A stretch of DNA of 64,000 nucleotides, taken from positions 175,821,315 to 175,885,314 of the forward strand of contig OV050030.1 of the NCBI GenBank assembly GCA_920105625.2. The letters are read 5' to 3'. Positions within the stretch are counted from its first letter, which is position 1, and the number at the start of each line of letters is the position of its first letter. The notes below the pieces were generated by a model, which worked only from the letters and a program-made list of their open reading frames with translations, ran no database searches and had not been told where the DNA came from. Both the position numbers and the translations under genes were made by a program. Source of the stretch: Clusia tigrina (Eukaryota > Arthropoda > Insecta > Diptera > Clusiidae). Below are positions 46,279-57,294 of the stretch, one piece after another.

Positions 46279-46838
46279 GTTAAGCATAGCAACAATGCTC
46301 TCTTCAAGCTTAAGAAGCAGCTCATCCCAAGCAGCCAGCAAAACAGAGTCTGAAAGCCACTCTGCACTTGCTTTTGTTGCATTTGGCGTTGAGTGCAAAT
46401 TAGGCGCCAAATTTTACCTCTCTTTCCTTTGTGCTGCCTTCTTTAATTATTTCAGACTGTTCACGTAAAAAGACCACAATTACAACAAATACCGACACTC
46501 AATTATAGATTCAAATTTGTTTGGCAAATTAACAAACCAAATATATCTTGCATCAGTTCAAAAGCTGCGTTCATCTTGTTAGCACACAAAACTCACGTCT
46601 ACTCACTATGACTCAAACTCTCAAATCACATTCGATGATATTTTTAAACCAAATGGTAACCAAAAACAATATACAGAAAGACCTTTCATTGCTCTATTGA
46701 GTGAGAATTAACATATTGATGTGCATGGCAACCACATTGGAATCATGATCGGCAATTTCATGAAGCAATCGTGAATATGTATCCATCGTCAGCCACACAC
46801 ATGGCTATTGTTGTTTCCACATTCTTATGAAGAATTTA
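46279..46838. other. Spacer, nothing identified
   Basis: AT-rich. A short 71-residue frame (46253-46468) has no recognisable features. Confidence 0.5.
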
Positions 46839-46872
46839 GTGTGTGTGTGTATGTGTGTGTGTGTGTGTGTGC
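46839..46872. repeat. (GT)n microsatellite
   Basis: About 17 GT units with one AT interruption. Confidence 0.95.
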
Positions 46873-46959
46873 TCATAGCAGAAGCCACTAATTTAAATAA
46901 AATTTTTATTTTCTGTTCTGTGTGGCTGGTGTAAAAACCAGAAGAATGAATTTTCTGTA

Positions 46960-47034
46960 TGGCAAATCTTTTTTATACGGAAAGTGGGGCTTAAAATAAG
47001 TCATTTGCTGTCTTCCGTATAAAAAAGATTGCCA
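46960..47034. other. 22-bp near-perfect hairpin
   Basis: TGGCAAATCTTTTTTATACG... (46960-46982) pairs with ...TATAAAAAAGATTGCCA (47013-47034) over 22 bp with one bulged A and a 30-nt loop. The size is that of a microRNA precursor or a small palindromic element. No expression evidence is available. Confidence 0.55.
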
Positions 47035-47114
47035 TGCCATGAGAAAGCATAATGCGTGCATATTAGAACACTTGACAATATAAAAGAAATATGCATGCAT
47101 AGGATCTTTTATAA

Positions 47115-47187
47115 AGATCGATAGCACAAGTGGTAACGTGTTGGTCTATCAATTTTATGATGCCGGATTCAAGTCCGCTGAGAAATT
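47115..47187 (+). ncRNA. tRNA-like sequence (SINE head or tRNA pseudogene)
   Basis: An A-box-like TAGCACAAGTGG (47122-47133) and a B-box-like GGATTCAAGTCC (47165-47176) lie at tRNA spacing, and a D-arm can be drawn. The acceptor stem does not pair and the anticodon arm is poor, so it is not a working tRNA. A tRNA-derived SINE head or pseudogene is the likely reading. Confidence 0.4.
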
Positions 47188-48179
47188 TGTTTATTTTTAT
47201 ATTTTTTTAATTGTTCATCCTTTCTTTGAAAGCAAACTAATAATTATTTTTATAAAATATATTAAGGATAGATTCTACTTTAGCATAAACTATCCAGTAT
47301 TAAATAATTTTAGCTCACATACGAGTATATAAATTCCTGTGGGCATGAAATTGTGTTAGTATTTGTACTATTTCAATACCTTTGCTTATGTTGGTTTTTT
47401 TATGCTTTTACGCAATTCGTCTGAAGAAGCTCATAAATTTCACAAAATCTAATCCAATCAAATATTTCGTTCGTCAATGAATATGTATGTGCAATTTTAG
47501 TAAATTGTTAGATTCGATTTTATTCTTATGGTAGGAAAAGGCAGCATTTTGCTGATGTATTAAAATTTTTGATATATCTTTTATATCATTATTTACAAAA
47601 TAAAAATTAACTTAAATTAATATAATTAAATTAATATCATTATAGTCTATAAAAAAACATGCAGTTGCATAGAAGAACTTAGACAGAAAATAATTAAAAA
47701 ATAAAACTAAAAAGAAGTCCCAAATATTATTCACGAATGTAGGTCAAGACAGATTATTTGATTCAAAGTATTTTCTATATATGTAAGTGGATACACATCC
47801 AAAGACAAGTTCACATGCACAGAGAAGCACGAAGCAGTAAGAAGTTTTTGCACATTTTTATTAGTTTCCATAACTCAAGTCTCCACGTCAAGTCGATTGA
47901 GTTGCCGGTTGTAGTATTTCGCATGGCGTTTGTGAAAAAACAAAAGCAAGTCGACTTGGGTAAGCCCTGCACACATCATGTATACATTTTTAGAGGTAAA
48001 TATGTGAGGACTAAAATATTCTGTGGGAAATTTTGGCCCACACTACAGGTAACAGAGTCGCTACGCACTTATATCCACACATACTCGTACATCACGATAA
48101 AATACCCGAACCGAAGCAACTGCATTAGAAATTTAACGAAAAACTACATACGTTGTAACCAATCAGCGCAGCAACGGTG
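47188..48179. other. Spacer with an unrecognised 189-residue frame
   Basis: AT-rich sequence. A plus-strand frame (47758-48327, 189 residues from its ATG) shows no domain, no repeats and no codon pattern that convinces me; I do not call it a gene. Confidence 0.4.
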
Positions 48180-48837
48180 GGATTTTACCAGTTGGAATAA
48201 TAACATGGATTACAACAAAAGCAACCTTACGCACAGCCAACGATCTTGCCAACCAGCATCACGCTTGCAAAGAGAGCAAAAACACGACGACGAATACAAC
48301 AAATACGTGCAGGACAAGAGAAGGTGAGCACACGAACTCCAGCGGTGGAATTTGCCGAGTACGCTCGCTCGGTAAATTTTACACTAACAACACGCAGCAA
48401 CGAGAGCAAAGCACAAGAGGGACTACGACAGAGCGACCACCAAGCCCACCGTCAACAAGTACAAAGCAGAAGGAGGAATGAGAAAGAATATGCTGGCTTG
48501 TTGAATTAAATATAATAATACTTAAAACAACAACAACACTACAGGATTTCGGACAGCGCTGCTTACAGCCAACAATACTGCAGGCAAACCAGAAACCGCT
48601 GGAGTGAGGTGGCTGACCGACACGAGTTGAAGGTGGCCCAAAGGCAAAATGTTACACGAACAACAAGCCTGGCCACAACAACAACAAGCGGAAGTAAAAT
48701 CACACAACGGTGGCCTGCCAACAACAACATGCTCCAGCCGCTGCGACAAATTGGGCTATATAAGCCGTTTGGCCCAAATAGCTGTCTCTTCTTCAGGGAA
48801 TAACCTCCGAGCCGACAACAGCCTTCAGAACCATACG
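48180..48837 (+). other. CAA-rich, less AT-rich stretch, unassigned
   Basis: It stands out by lower AT content and many CAACAA words, like an insect 5' UTR or a retroelement leader. Donor-like AAGGTGAGC (48325-48333) and acceptor-like CACTACAG (near 48545) occur. No coding frame is convincing. It could be leader exons of an unseen gene or an LTR/leader of an unknown element. Confidence 0.35.
48751..48793 (+). promoter_or_regulatory. Candidate core promoter with TATA box
   Basis: TATATAA (48757-48763) lies inside an inverted repeat TTGGGC...GCCCAA (48751-48756 and 48772-48777); an initiator-like TTCAGGG follows about 30 bp later (48792-48798). It is upstream of the four-hairpin repeat. It could be the promoter of an unrecognised LTR. 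Confidence 0.35.
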
Positions 48838-49174
48838 CCGTCGAGACTTAGTAGGAACATCAGGTTTCCAATCGATTTCTTGCTAAGTCACGTACACAAC
48901 CAGGACATAGCAACTCAATAAGAACATCAGGTTTCCAATCGGTTTCTTTCTGGGGTACCTATGTTACTGTGACACATACTTTACTAAGCCCAACACGATA
49001 CAGAGCCGTCGCGACTTAGTGGGAACATCAGGTTTCCAATCGATTTCTTACTAAGTCACGTACACAACCAGAACATATCAACTCAGTAATAATATCAGGT
49101 TTCCAATCGGTTTCTTACTGGGGTACCTGTGTCACTGGACCATACATTTGCCGAGACAGAAAGACTGAAAAGAG
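48838..49174. repeat. 168-bp tandem duplication containing four related hairpins
   Basis: Two units (48838-49005 and 49006-49173) each hold two subunits with the core AACATCAGGTTTCCAATCG followed by RTTTCTT (core starts 48856, 48923, 49024 and 49091; the last reads AATATC). In three subunits the core is flanked by complementary arms: GACTTAG/CTAAGTC (48845, 48883), GACTTAGT/ACTAAGTC (49013, 49050) and CAGTAA/TTACTG (49084, 49115). The family is unknown. Confidence 0.8.
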
Positions 49175-51056
49175 TACACAAAGGTTAAGTCTTTTATATA
49201 GGAATAGGATTACGATTAATAAGTAGTTTTGTTTGATTTTTGAATTTATGTAAACACCATAAAGATCTAACTCGCCGGAGTATTATATTTTCTGTATACG
49301 AACCCTGGAACCGCTGAGTTTACCCCAGCTATAAATTGTCAATTGTAATGGGCAAAAAGACGCATCTTATATTAAAATATGTTTACTAAACATTATTTAT
49401 CCTAATATAAATTTAAAATTTCTTGGATTTTTAAATACTTGAAATAATTTTTAACAGATTTTTTATTATAATAATTTTCGATTATGAAGTGGTTTATTAT
49501 GCGTAGGAACACAATCATGGTTGAACTACATATTTCCATAGGAAATAATTGTTTATATATAGGTTATTACATTATATACGGTTTTATTTACAAAACTTTG
49601 TAAATCATAGTATAACAAGACATATGCACTTACTACCATATATTGAAGTTCATACAATTTACTTCAAACAAGAACATATCATATACTATGTAAATGCGGA
49701 GAATCAGTGTTCATAGATATGTATGCACATATTCATGTACGTACGAGGTGTTTAATTTGTAATTGAATGTGGTTATAGTATTTCAAGCTGATCTGACAAA
49801 GTAAAAAAAACATTTAAAACCTTGATTTTGTTGACTGTACCCTTAATCTAAAAATTATTTAGATACATTTTCTGATGGAATAGACAACAGACGAACATAT
49901 GAAATATTAATATTAAAATATTAACACTAATTTTAGCAAAATTGGTCTTTTGTGAATAAGTATTCTTCCTTTAGATTTACTCACAAAATGTTTGATCGGA
50001 TCCTGCTAAAGCGAAAATATAAAATCGAAAGAATAAACTTTGCTGAGATTTGTCTATTCTGAAAAAATTCAAATATCCAAAATTTCATGACAAATTGAAT
50101 TCATTATATTTAAAGATTCCAAACACCACATAAAATAAAAACACCAGGCAGGAGGGCGCTTTCATTTTCATTTCTTTCATCCTCTTTATGGCACGTACAC
50201 TCGTACATATGTATGTATGTATGGACTCATATATGATTTGTCAAGATTTCATAATACTCCACCGTTTCCAGTCTTCTTCTATAACAGTCATGAAATAATT
50301 CTGCTCTAGTTTTGGTCCAGTAAAATGATATAATACTGGCCCGCTGTTGACAAAAGCTAATGCCTCGTCTTCGATTGCTACGATTGAAATTCGTTTTCAT
50401 TCCAATTCAAACAGATAAATAAAATTAACATTCTTACATTCATATGCATAAACACATATGCATGCCGTAACATGCAATCAAGCATAGAAACATTCGCACA
50501 TGTAGTAAACACACACGCACATATAGAAGTCGTAACAAAACGAAAAAATCAGAATGTGTGTCTACATAATCTGCCTTTGCATTGCCGAGCACACTTCGGG
50601 TGTTGCGTTAATAACATCTCCATAGGCAGCCACGGAATTTTAACTCATTTCGCAGAGTGAAGAGAACGATGTAATATCTTTATAGTATATTGTCTTTGTG
50701 GTAACCGTTTAAATTATTAATGACCATTACTTGTCCAAAAAGCTGTCAGTGGGAGTCAATTTTTGTTCAATGAAAAGAACTTGTCATATCTACTGTAGAA
50801 AACCACCGTTGGAACCTGAATAAGAAGCGGAAAGGATATTTCCGGAACGCCGTGGGATGTATATTATTATGTAAGCATAAATATAAGTTATTTAATTTAT
50901 TAGAAATATATTAAATTTTAGTAGATATATAAAAACATCATAACAAAAATATTTCGAATAATAATAATTTTAATTAAGATTTATATTTCTGTGAAGTCAA
51001 GTGATACCAGTATAAACTTAGGCTTGTAAACCCAATAACACATTATATTCTAAAAC
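49175..51056. other. AT-rich spacer, nothing identified
   Basis: No coding frame, RNA gene or element terminus is recognised. A short run of GTAC/GTATGTATG words lies at 50200-50225. Confidence 0.5.
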
Positions 51057-51138
51057 GCGATTCACCACCTTCGGGGGAACCCTCCGGTTTTATAAATGAA
51101 ATATCTCTGCGATTCACTACCGTAAAAGGGGGACCCTC
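51057..51138. repeat. Short direct repeat, period 52 bp
   Basis: GCGATTCACCACC...GGGGGAACCCTCC at 51057-51086 recurs as GCGATTCACTACC...GGGGGACCCTCC at 51109-51139. It lies just upstream of the old errantivirus code and may be part of its remains. Confidence 0.6.
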
Positions 51139-51242
51139 CATTGAATATTTAAATCCAAAAACAAAATTAATAGAAATAATAATTATTACTATTAAAATCA
51201 AGGCACAATATATTTTTAAAAGAAGCCGGTTCGAAAAAATTA

Positions 51243-52590
51243 CATTCAACCATCTCTAGCACACAATCCTTTACAAAACGATAATATTTTTTATGCCAAC
51301 TGGGTCGGCGGTAAAATTAAAATATCTCATCACATATTTTTAAATCTTTTCGTAATAAACACTGAAAAACTTAAGTTCTTCATTTTACCCTCACTCAAAT
51401 CTTTCCATGGAATCTTTGGAAACGATTCTCTCAAACAATTAAATGCAATAATACATACGTCGGAAGACGTTGATAAAAAATAGTAGGAAAGTTTTAATCA
51501 AGCAGCAAGCAACTAAATCTGTTAACACCTACACCCCAAAGTAGAACCGAACATCTGACAAACGAACAGAGAAGGAAGTTCCTAACATTATGTAAGCAAC
51601 ATTCAACACTTTTCGCAGAACTGACGAAAAGCTAACATATAGTACAGTAGTAAAGGCAGAAATAAGAACGACAGCCAGTTACCCAATCAATTCCAGATCC
51701 TATCCATATCCGATGCAACTATGATCTGAAGTGGAAAAACAAGTTAACAAACTCCTCGAAGATGGAATTATCAGACCGTGTCGCTAGCCCTATAATTCAC
51801 CAGCATGGATAGTAGATAAAAAAGCAGATTCTTTATGTAATAAGCAATACAGATTAGTAATAGATTATAGAAAAATTAACTCAGTAACAATTGTGGACCG
51901 ACATCACATAGTCCTTTCCCAATTAGGAAACAATTCCTCTTTCTCCGTCGTTGATTTATAGAGTGGCTTTCACCAAATTCCATTGAAGCAACTGAAGATA
52001 TAAAAAAACCTACTATATCTACTCACATCCTTTGGAATTCCGGAAAAAATTGTCATTGACAGTGAAAAATCTTTAAGTTCAGCCCCTATAACATTTTTGT
52101 TAGAAACCAATACGGCATCGAAATATTTAAAACCCCTCCGTACACAAGTTCAGTCAATGGACAAGTGGGACGTTTTCACTCAACCCTAACCGAAGTAATG
52201 TACTATGTTAAAGCAGAAAACAAATTATTGACGAATTATTAAATAGATTAATATCTAAGTTGTACTATTGTACTTTCAATACATTCGACCACTAGGAAAA
52301 AACCTATTGAAACATTTTTTGGCAGAAGCGTTTATACAGACCCAGCATTAATTGAAAAAGAGAGACGCGACAATATTAAGAATATAGTTGAAAAACAAGA
52401 GAAGGACCTTGCATTTCGCAATAAGAAAAGGACCGAAGCAAAAACGTATTCAAACATTGACATTATCTACGTACGAATCAATAAACGACTAGGCAATAAG
52501 CTTACTCCCAGACACAAATAAGAGGTAGTACTTGAAGACAACGGTAATACCGTTATCACACAATCCATATCAAACCATAAATAAAAAATA
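51243..52590 (+). pseudogene. Pol remnant of the old errantivirus
   Basis: The upstream part reads like the sequence before RT (LKFFILPSLKSFHGIFGND, about 51370-51430). The RT fingers and palm start (LLEDGIIRP, AWIVDKKAD, YRLVIDYRKINSV, SGFHQIPLK; 51745-51995) carry several stops. A deletion near 52015 then jumps to the integrase core (IVIDSEKSLSS, about 52040). The block that should hold the catalytic Glu reads NGQVGRFHSTL, with Gly at 52168-52170. The integrase C-terminus ends near 52580. Dead. Confidence 0.85.
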
Positions 52591-52667
52591 TATAATAAAA
52601 AAATAATAAATATATATAAATTTAAAATTAGGAAAAACTAAAAGTAAAACATAAAATTCATATTTAA

Positions 52668-52777
52668 ATAACTAATAAAAATCGATTAATATGCCATAGG
52701 CGTACGATTATAATTTTAAGCAACTAATAAAATTCTATTGATAAGCCATAGGCTTACGATATATATAATATTTTAAG
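52668..52777. repeat. Tandem repeat of about 55 bp
   Basis: AACTAATAAAAATCGATTAA...TTTTAAGC (52668-52720) is followed by a diverged copy (52721-52777), both with GCCATAGGC and TACGAT. It lies between pol remains and mariner B. Confidence 0.7.
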
Positions 52778-52856
52778 CTTAATGAGATATCATTAAATAG
52801 ATTTATAATTATTAAGATAAGTAAAATTTTACAGAGGCACAGAGGCGAAAGAGGCA

Positions 52857-53578
52857 CATTACGGTGAGTCTGCTCCGTCATATTACATGGTAAAATATTG
52901 CATTGCTGAATTTAAACGCGGCCGAACAAGCACTGCAACAATACCATCAACAGGAAGGCCAAAATAGGTGGTTACTGAAGAAAATATCAAGAAAATCCTC
53001 GATATCGTTATGAATGATCGCTGAGTCAAGTTGCGTGAGATTGTTGAAATGGTAAACATATTATATGAACGTGTGTTCAACATTTTGCATGAACATTTGC
53101 ATATGAAAAAGCTATCGGCAAGATGGGTGCCGCGTTTGCTCAGTGTCGAAATAAAATGATTTCGACAGACCACTTCACAGCGGTGTTTGGACATGATAAA
53201 GCGTAATCCTGTTGATTTTTGGCGTCGATTAATAACTGTTGATGAAACGTGGGTCCACCACTTCACACCTGAAACCACAAATCAATCGAAACAATGGGTG
53301 GAAGCAGATTTAGCTCCTAATGACTTTTTCCTGTTTCCAAATTGGAAAAAATGACTCGCAGGAAAAAGATTCATCTCAAACGATGAAGTGATTACCGAAA
53401 CTAACGCGTATTTTTAGGGGTTCCCGAAATCCTATTATTCAGATGGTATAAAAAAGTTGGAATATCGGCTTACTAAGTGTGTCGAAGTAAAAGGAGACTA
53501 TGTTGAGAAATAAATGGTTTTTGAAAAAAAAATGTTATTTTCCTACTTAGGTAGCTTCAATATCAATCCGCCCTCGTA
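52857..53578 (+). mobile_element. Mariner element B, deleted copy of the mariner A family
   Basis: About 720 bp with the right terminus CAATATCAATCCGCCCTCG (ends 53576) identical to mariner A; the left end and start codon are missing. The plus-strand transposase keeps the helix-turn-helix end, VDETWVHH and the third-Asp block DLAPNDFF, but a deletion near 53306 removes the part with the second catalytic Asp. In-frame stops are also present. It could be moved only by a transposase acting on intact ends, which it lacks on the left. Confidence 0.88.
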
Positions 53579-54474
53579 TTCTCGGCACAACCTGGAAATA
53601 TTTAGCAGGTAGCCCCGATCACGATGACCTTAATATGATTAATAATAATTTAGATAAATTAATAACCAATAATAATAAGAAAATCATTATAAACAATGCC
53701 TTAAATCAGCAAATCAACAAATTAACTGGAATCACTAGTAATTTGTTAAATACAATAAAAAAAGATAATGTAATAGCTAATGAAGTAGCCCACAAAATAA
53801 ACTAAGATTATTCAAGGAAGAAATCGTTAATATTAAGTATGCCATACAATGTGGTAGAATAGGGATTGTAAACTCAGTTATATTAAATAAAAAAGAAATT
53901 GACATAACGATAAGAGAAATGAATAAAGAGAATATCCCTTTTAATACTGCAGAAGAAGCATTAGTATTAGCAGATGTTAACGTATTAAGTAATTCATCAT
54001 CAATAATATATATTATTAAAATACCACTAACCACAACTGAAATCTATAATAATTATGTAATCAAGGCTGTTTTAAAAAGTACAATAATAATTAATTTGAA
54101 ATTCAATAATATACTAAAAAATAAAGATAATATTTTAGAAATAAAAGTAATTGTAAACGGCTAATTGTTAGATTTAAGCTATGATTTTTGTATACCGAAT
54201 TTAATTAAAAGCCTCAATTCTTCGTGTCACATGATCAACTGCCACCACATTCCAAGAGACGAATTAATCGCACCCGGAGTACTTTTCCTGGATAACTTTG
54301 AAAGAAACGTAATCATAGATGACAACCCTCGAATGGTAAACGGAACTTACAATCTTAATTTTAAAAATTCATCAATAGTAGTAAATGGAAGAACGTACAA
54401 AAATATTGAAACACCTCCACTAAAAATAATACCAGCAGTAGCTCAACCAACGCCAATAGAAGAAAGTCGAACAA

Positions 54475-55700
54475 TACGAGGGTTACTATTTATATTTCGG
54501 GAACTGGCAACACTAATGTCAATAGCTTACATCTGGCAACACCATAATGAAGTTTGACATTTTTTAGCATAAACGTACTCACAACATGTTGATGTACAAG
54601 TGCTATTTGTTTTGTTTACAGTGAGCTAAGAAAATCAATTTATCCAAAAAATTTAAATTTCAAGAGAAGGGTTTCGTTGGATTATTTTTCACAACTTTCA
54701 ACGTGGATTATCTCAACAAGAATGTGTCGATGAACTCAGTTCTTCGTATGGCAATATAGCACCATCAAAACCACAATATATCGCTGGTATAGTGAATTCA
54801 ATTGTGGTCCTAGTTCGTTCGCCGACAAACTCCGTGAAGGTCGTCCAACATCGGTTGTTGTGCCACAAAACATCGATGCAGTGCGTGAATTGATAATGCA
54901 AGATCGTCATGTGATGTATCGTGAGATAGAGGATACCTTGGGCATTACTTCCACTTCCATACATTCAATATTGCATGAACATTTGGCTGTAAAAAAGGTT
55001 TGTTCGCGTTGGATCCCACATAATTTGACAATCGCTCAAAAAAAGGCTCGTGTCAATTGGTGTAAGGAAATGATTAAAAAGTTCGACCGTGGTGCTTCAA
55101 AAGACATGTATAAAATCGTGACAATTGACGAATCATGGATATATGCGTATGAGCCGGAAACAAAACAACAATCGACCGTGTGGGTATTCCAAGACGAGCT
55201 AAGTCCAACAAAAGTTGTTCGTGGAAGAAGCACAGCGAAGCAAATGGTCGCCTGTTTCTTCGGCCGAATGGGTCATGTGGCCACTGTTCCGCTTGAATAA
55301 CATAGAATGGTCAATTCTGAGTAGTACCCGACGATTTGTTTGCCGGAAGTCTTCGGAGAAATTCGTAAAACCAACCGCCAAAGACGAATCATTCTCCATC
55401 ATGACAATGCATCAAACAGGTGAATTTTTGAGCAGTCAAAACATCGAAATGACGACTCATCCTCCGTACAGTCCTGATTTGGCACCCATTGACTTCTTCT
55501 TGTTTCCTATTATCAAAGGTAAACTGCGTGGTCAACGATTTACGAGCGCCGAAGAAGCAGTTGAAGCGTTCAAAAACCATGTTTTGGAGGTGTCTCAAGA
55601 GGAATGGAAAAACTGCTATGACAAATGGTTTGAATCAATGCAAACGTATAGTGATCATCAAGGGGAATATTTTGAAAAACAATAAAGCCATTTTCATTCC
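54475..55700 (+). mobile_element. Mariner element C inserted in env
   Basis: The left end CGAGGGTTACTATTTATATT (from 54477) follows a TA and is unlike the ends of mariners A and B, so this is a different mariner subfamily. The right inverted repeat is not clear; the element seems to end between 55686 and 55715, so it is truncated or eroded there. Confidence 0.8.
54650..55685 (+). pseudogene. Mariner C transposase, broken
   Basis: N-terminal WIIFHNFQRGLSQQECVDEL (about 54678) with breaks, then an open part (54860-55300): helix-turn-helix linker, TIDESWIYAYEPETKQQS (first catalytic Asp) and GHVATVPLE ending in a stop. The following frame has ILHHDNAS (second Asp) with a frame change and small deletion, then THPPYSPDLAPIDFFLF (third Asp) and the C-terminus GEYFEKQ with stop at 55683-55685. 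DD34D type judging by its motifs, although the spacing is disrupted here. Confidence 0.85.
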
Positions 55701-55908
55701 AAATTGTTTGTTATTAGTAACTCTAATCATTGCAATTGCTTTGCTAATCAGCATCAAGAACCAGTGTTTTAAAAATCAGAAGCCAAAACAACCAACAAAA
55801 GTTGAAAACAATAAAAATCAGGAAACCAGCTTCCAAATCCCTACGCCTGAAGTAAGACATATTCATGAATTTCAGACGCTCGAGGACAAGCGTTTTTAAG
55901 GAGGGAGG

Positions 55909-56189
55909 AGTTAACGTTGTTAACGTTCAAAATAACGTTTCCCACATAAAGCTCCACTTGTAACATTCCAATCCATGCAAGTTGCACGCGCATCCGCCCA
56001 AACTGCTGACACGGCGTCTGCAGTTCCTGACACCTTCGCTAAGCTAAGGCACGGCACCAATACCTAGCCGCAGTTGCGATGTGACAAAGAGGTATAGAGT
56101 TAAGTCAAAATATAATTTGTAATTAGTTTGATATCAAAAAATAAAAACGACTTTTAGCCCAAGAAAAAATAATTTTTTTCTTTTAAACT
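55909..56189 (+). repeat. 3' LTR of the old errantivirus
   Basis: Starts AGTTAACGTTGTTAACG after the purine tract GGAGGGAGG and ends near AAACT (56185-56189). An AATAAA-type signal lies near 56139, and CGACTTTTAGCCCAAG occupies the place of the CGGACTTTAGTCCG hairpin of the younger LTR, but no longer pairs. 281 bp. Confidence 0.75.
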
Positions 56190-56518
56190 ACCCATTCTTC
56201 AATTTCGTCATTTAAAATCACAGTGTCCTCTGTCAAATTTAGTTTCACTGGTCTTATTACTTCCGTCCGAGGTGGTAGATGAATTTGTAGCAGTTCTAAT
56301 GACATTGCATGTATTGGTATTATTATTTTAACATCAGCAACGTAACATGTTAATGTAAAGAACTCATTATCTATTTTCGACATAAATCGAATTAAGAAAT
56401 CTCTTCCTATTATTCCATCAGTTTCAATTGGGAAATTATTTTCTACCAACTGAAATGGATGTATAATATTAGTTTCGTTTAATTCTAACTGCAAATTGAG
56501 TTCACCTGAAGAGTACAT
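56183..56518 (-). pseudogene. Retroelement protease fragment
   Basis: 111 open residues. ETDGIIGRDFLIRF is the C-terminal GxxGRDxL motif of Ty3/gypsy proteases, followed by a sequence joining protease to RT (LPPRTEVIRPVKLNL). The catalytic DTG would be upstream (right), where the frame is broken. It is truncated at left by the errantivirus LTR junction. Confidence 0.7.
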
Positions 56519-56599
56519 TTGCTTAAACGTATTATGCCCGAATATTGTATTCTTTTGTCTTCTAATTTTTTCGTGATTTTACACAGTGAAAATTCTGCA

Positions 56600-57075
56600 C
56601 CTGTGACGATTAAGAATCATTGCCATTGATTTGTGTTTTACAGTAACATAATTTATGATGAAAGTTGTCTAGATACGAGTGTAAAATCTTTACAAAACTA
56701 TCTAAGTCTTTTGGATTACCACTGAAAATTAGTATTGCCTTTGCGGCAGTGTCAATGCTAGATGCTGACATTTTATTTGTAGAGTCTGTCTGTAATTGGT
56801 CAATTAAAAGTTTATGTAACGTATCGTAAGTTTTTAAAAATTCTGTATGACCAGCTATAATATCTTTATCCTGTTCACTATTTTCAAAATCATTTATATT
56901 TCCCTCCTAATTGTTTTTATTTATTCTATTTTATTTTCTATAGTCTCATTGCTATACTTTCGTTTTGATGACTTTCGCAAGTTTGACAGTATCAGAAGTA
57001 AAGATTTCTGTGCTGTTTCCATAATAATATAAAATTATATATATTTTTCACAATTGTTTGTGTTGAAGCAGACAT
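56600..57075 (-). pseudogene. Gag remnant
   Basis: The minus translation around 56600-56860 reads MSASSIDTAAKAILIFSGNP and DLDSFVKILHSYLDNF, in the style of Ty3/gypsy capsid starts ('I..FSG...L..F'). The frame is broken by stops; the sequence right of it is AT-rich and unclear. Confidence 0.55.
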
Positions 57076-57123
57076 TTTTCCCACTTGTTTTTGAGCATAT
57101 CGTTTAAAGTATCTATTTATTTT

Positions 57124-57252
57124 CTAGGCTACAAATATTATAGCGGCAACAACTAATAGTGCACATGCTGTTTCTCCTAATATATCGTTAATACCAATAA
57201 CAGAATTATATTGATTGGCAACAATAGTTGCTTGGAACGTTGTATTACCCAT
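57124..57252 (-). CDS. 42-residue leader ORF with a membrane segment
   Basis: MGNTTFQATIVANQYNSVIG followed by a short linker and a hydrophobic stretch (ACALLVVAAIIFVA) to a TAG at 57124-57126. It is cleanly bounded, with ATG at 57252, and lies in the leader of the minus-strand LTR element between LTR and gag. It might encode a membrane microprotein or be a fusion-start for gag; no homologue is recognised. Confidence 0.4.
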   Translation of the reverse strand: MGNTTFQATIVANQYNSVIGINDILGETACALLVVAAIIFVA

Positions 57253-57294
57253 TTTTAATAATTTTAGAAATTTTTAACAATTTTATCAATTTTA

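Larger units (their letters stand above)
53579..55899 (+). pseudogene. Env remnant of the old errantivirus, interrupted by mariner C
   Basis: Starts TTWKYLAGSPDHDDLN, equivalent to the post-cleavage start of Env in copies 1 and 2. The chain (53579-54474) keeps ILNKKEIDITIREM, PFNTAEEALVLADV and the cysteine-bearing FCIPNLIKSLNSSC, with stops at 53803 and 54162. It breaks at mariner C (54475 to about 55690-55715). Beyond it come a hydrophobic membrane segment (about 55705-55760) and a cytoplasmic tail ending at 55899, ten bases before the LTR. It aligns end to end with the younger env except for its N-terminal part. Confidence 0.85.
51240..56189 (+). mobile_element. Old errantivirus remnant (pol, env, 3' LTR) with two mariner insertions
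   Basis: A second, older errantivirus related to copies 1 and 2 but clearly diverged. The 5' LTR and gag are absent. Pol remains (51243-52590), env remains (53579-54474 and about 55690-55899), polypurine tract GGAGGGAGG and LTR (55909-56189). Mariner B lies between pol and env, and mariner C interrupts env. Confidence 0.85.

Noticed and set aside
47115..47187. A functional tRNA gene
   Set aside because: The acceptor stem does not pair and the anticodon arm is poor.
47758..48327. 189-residue frame
   Set aside because: No recognisable domain or bias; it runs from AT-rich spacer into the CAA-rich island without any sign of a gene.
48838..49174. CRISPR array
   Set aside because: Only four degenerate units in a eukaryotic transposon landscape, with duplicated rather than unique spacers.
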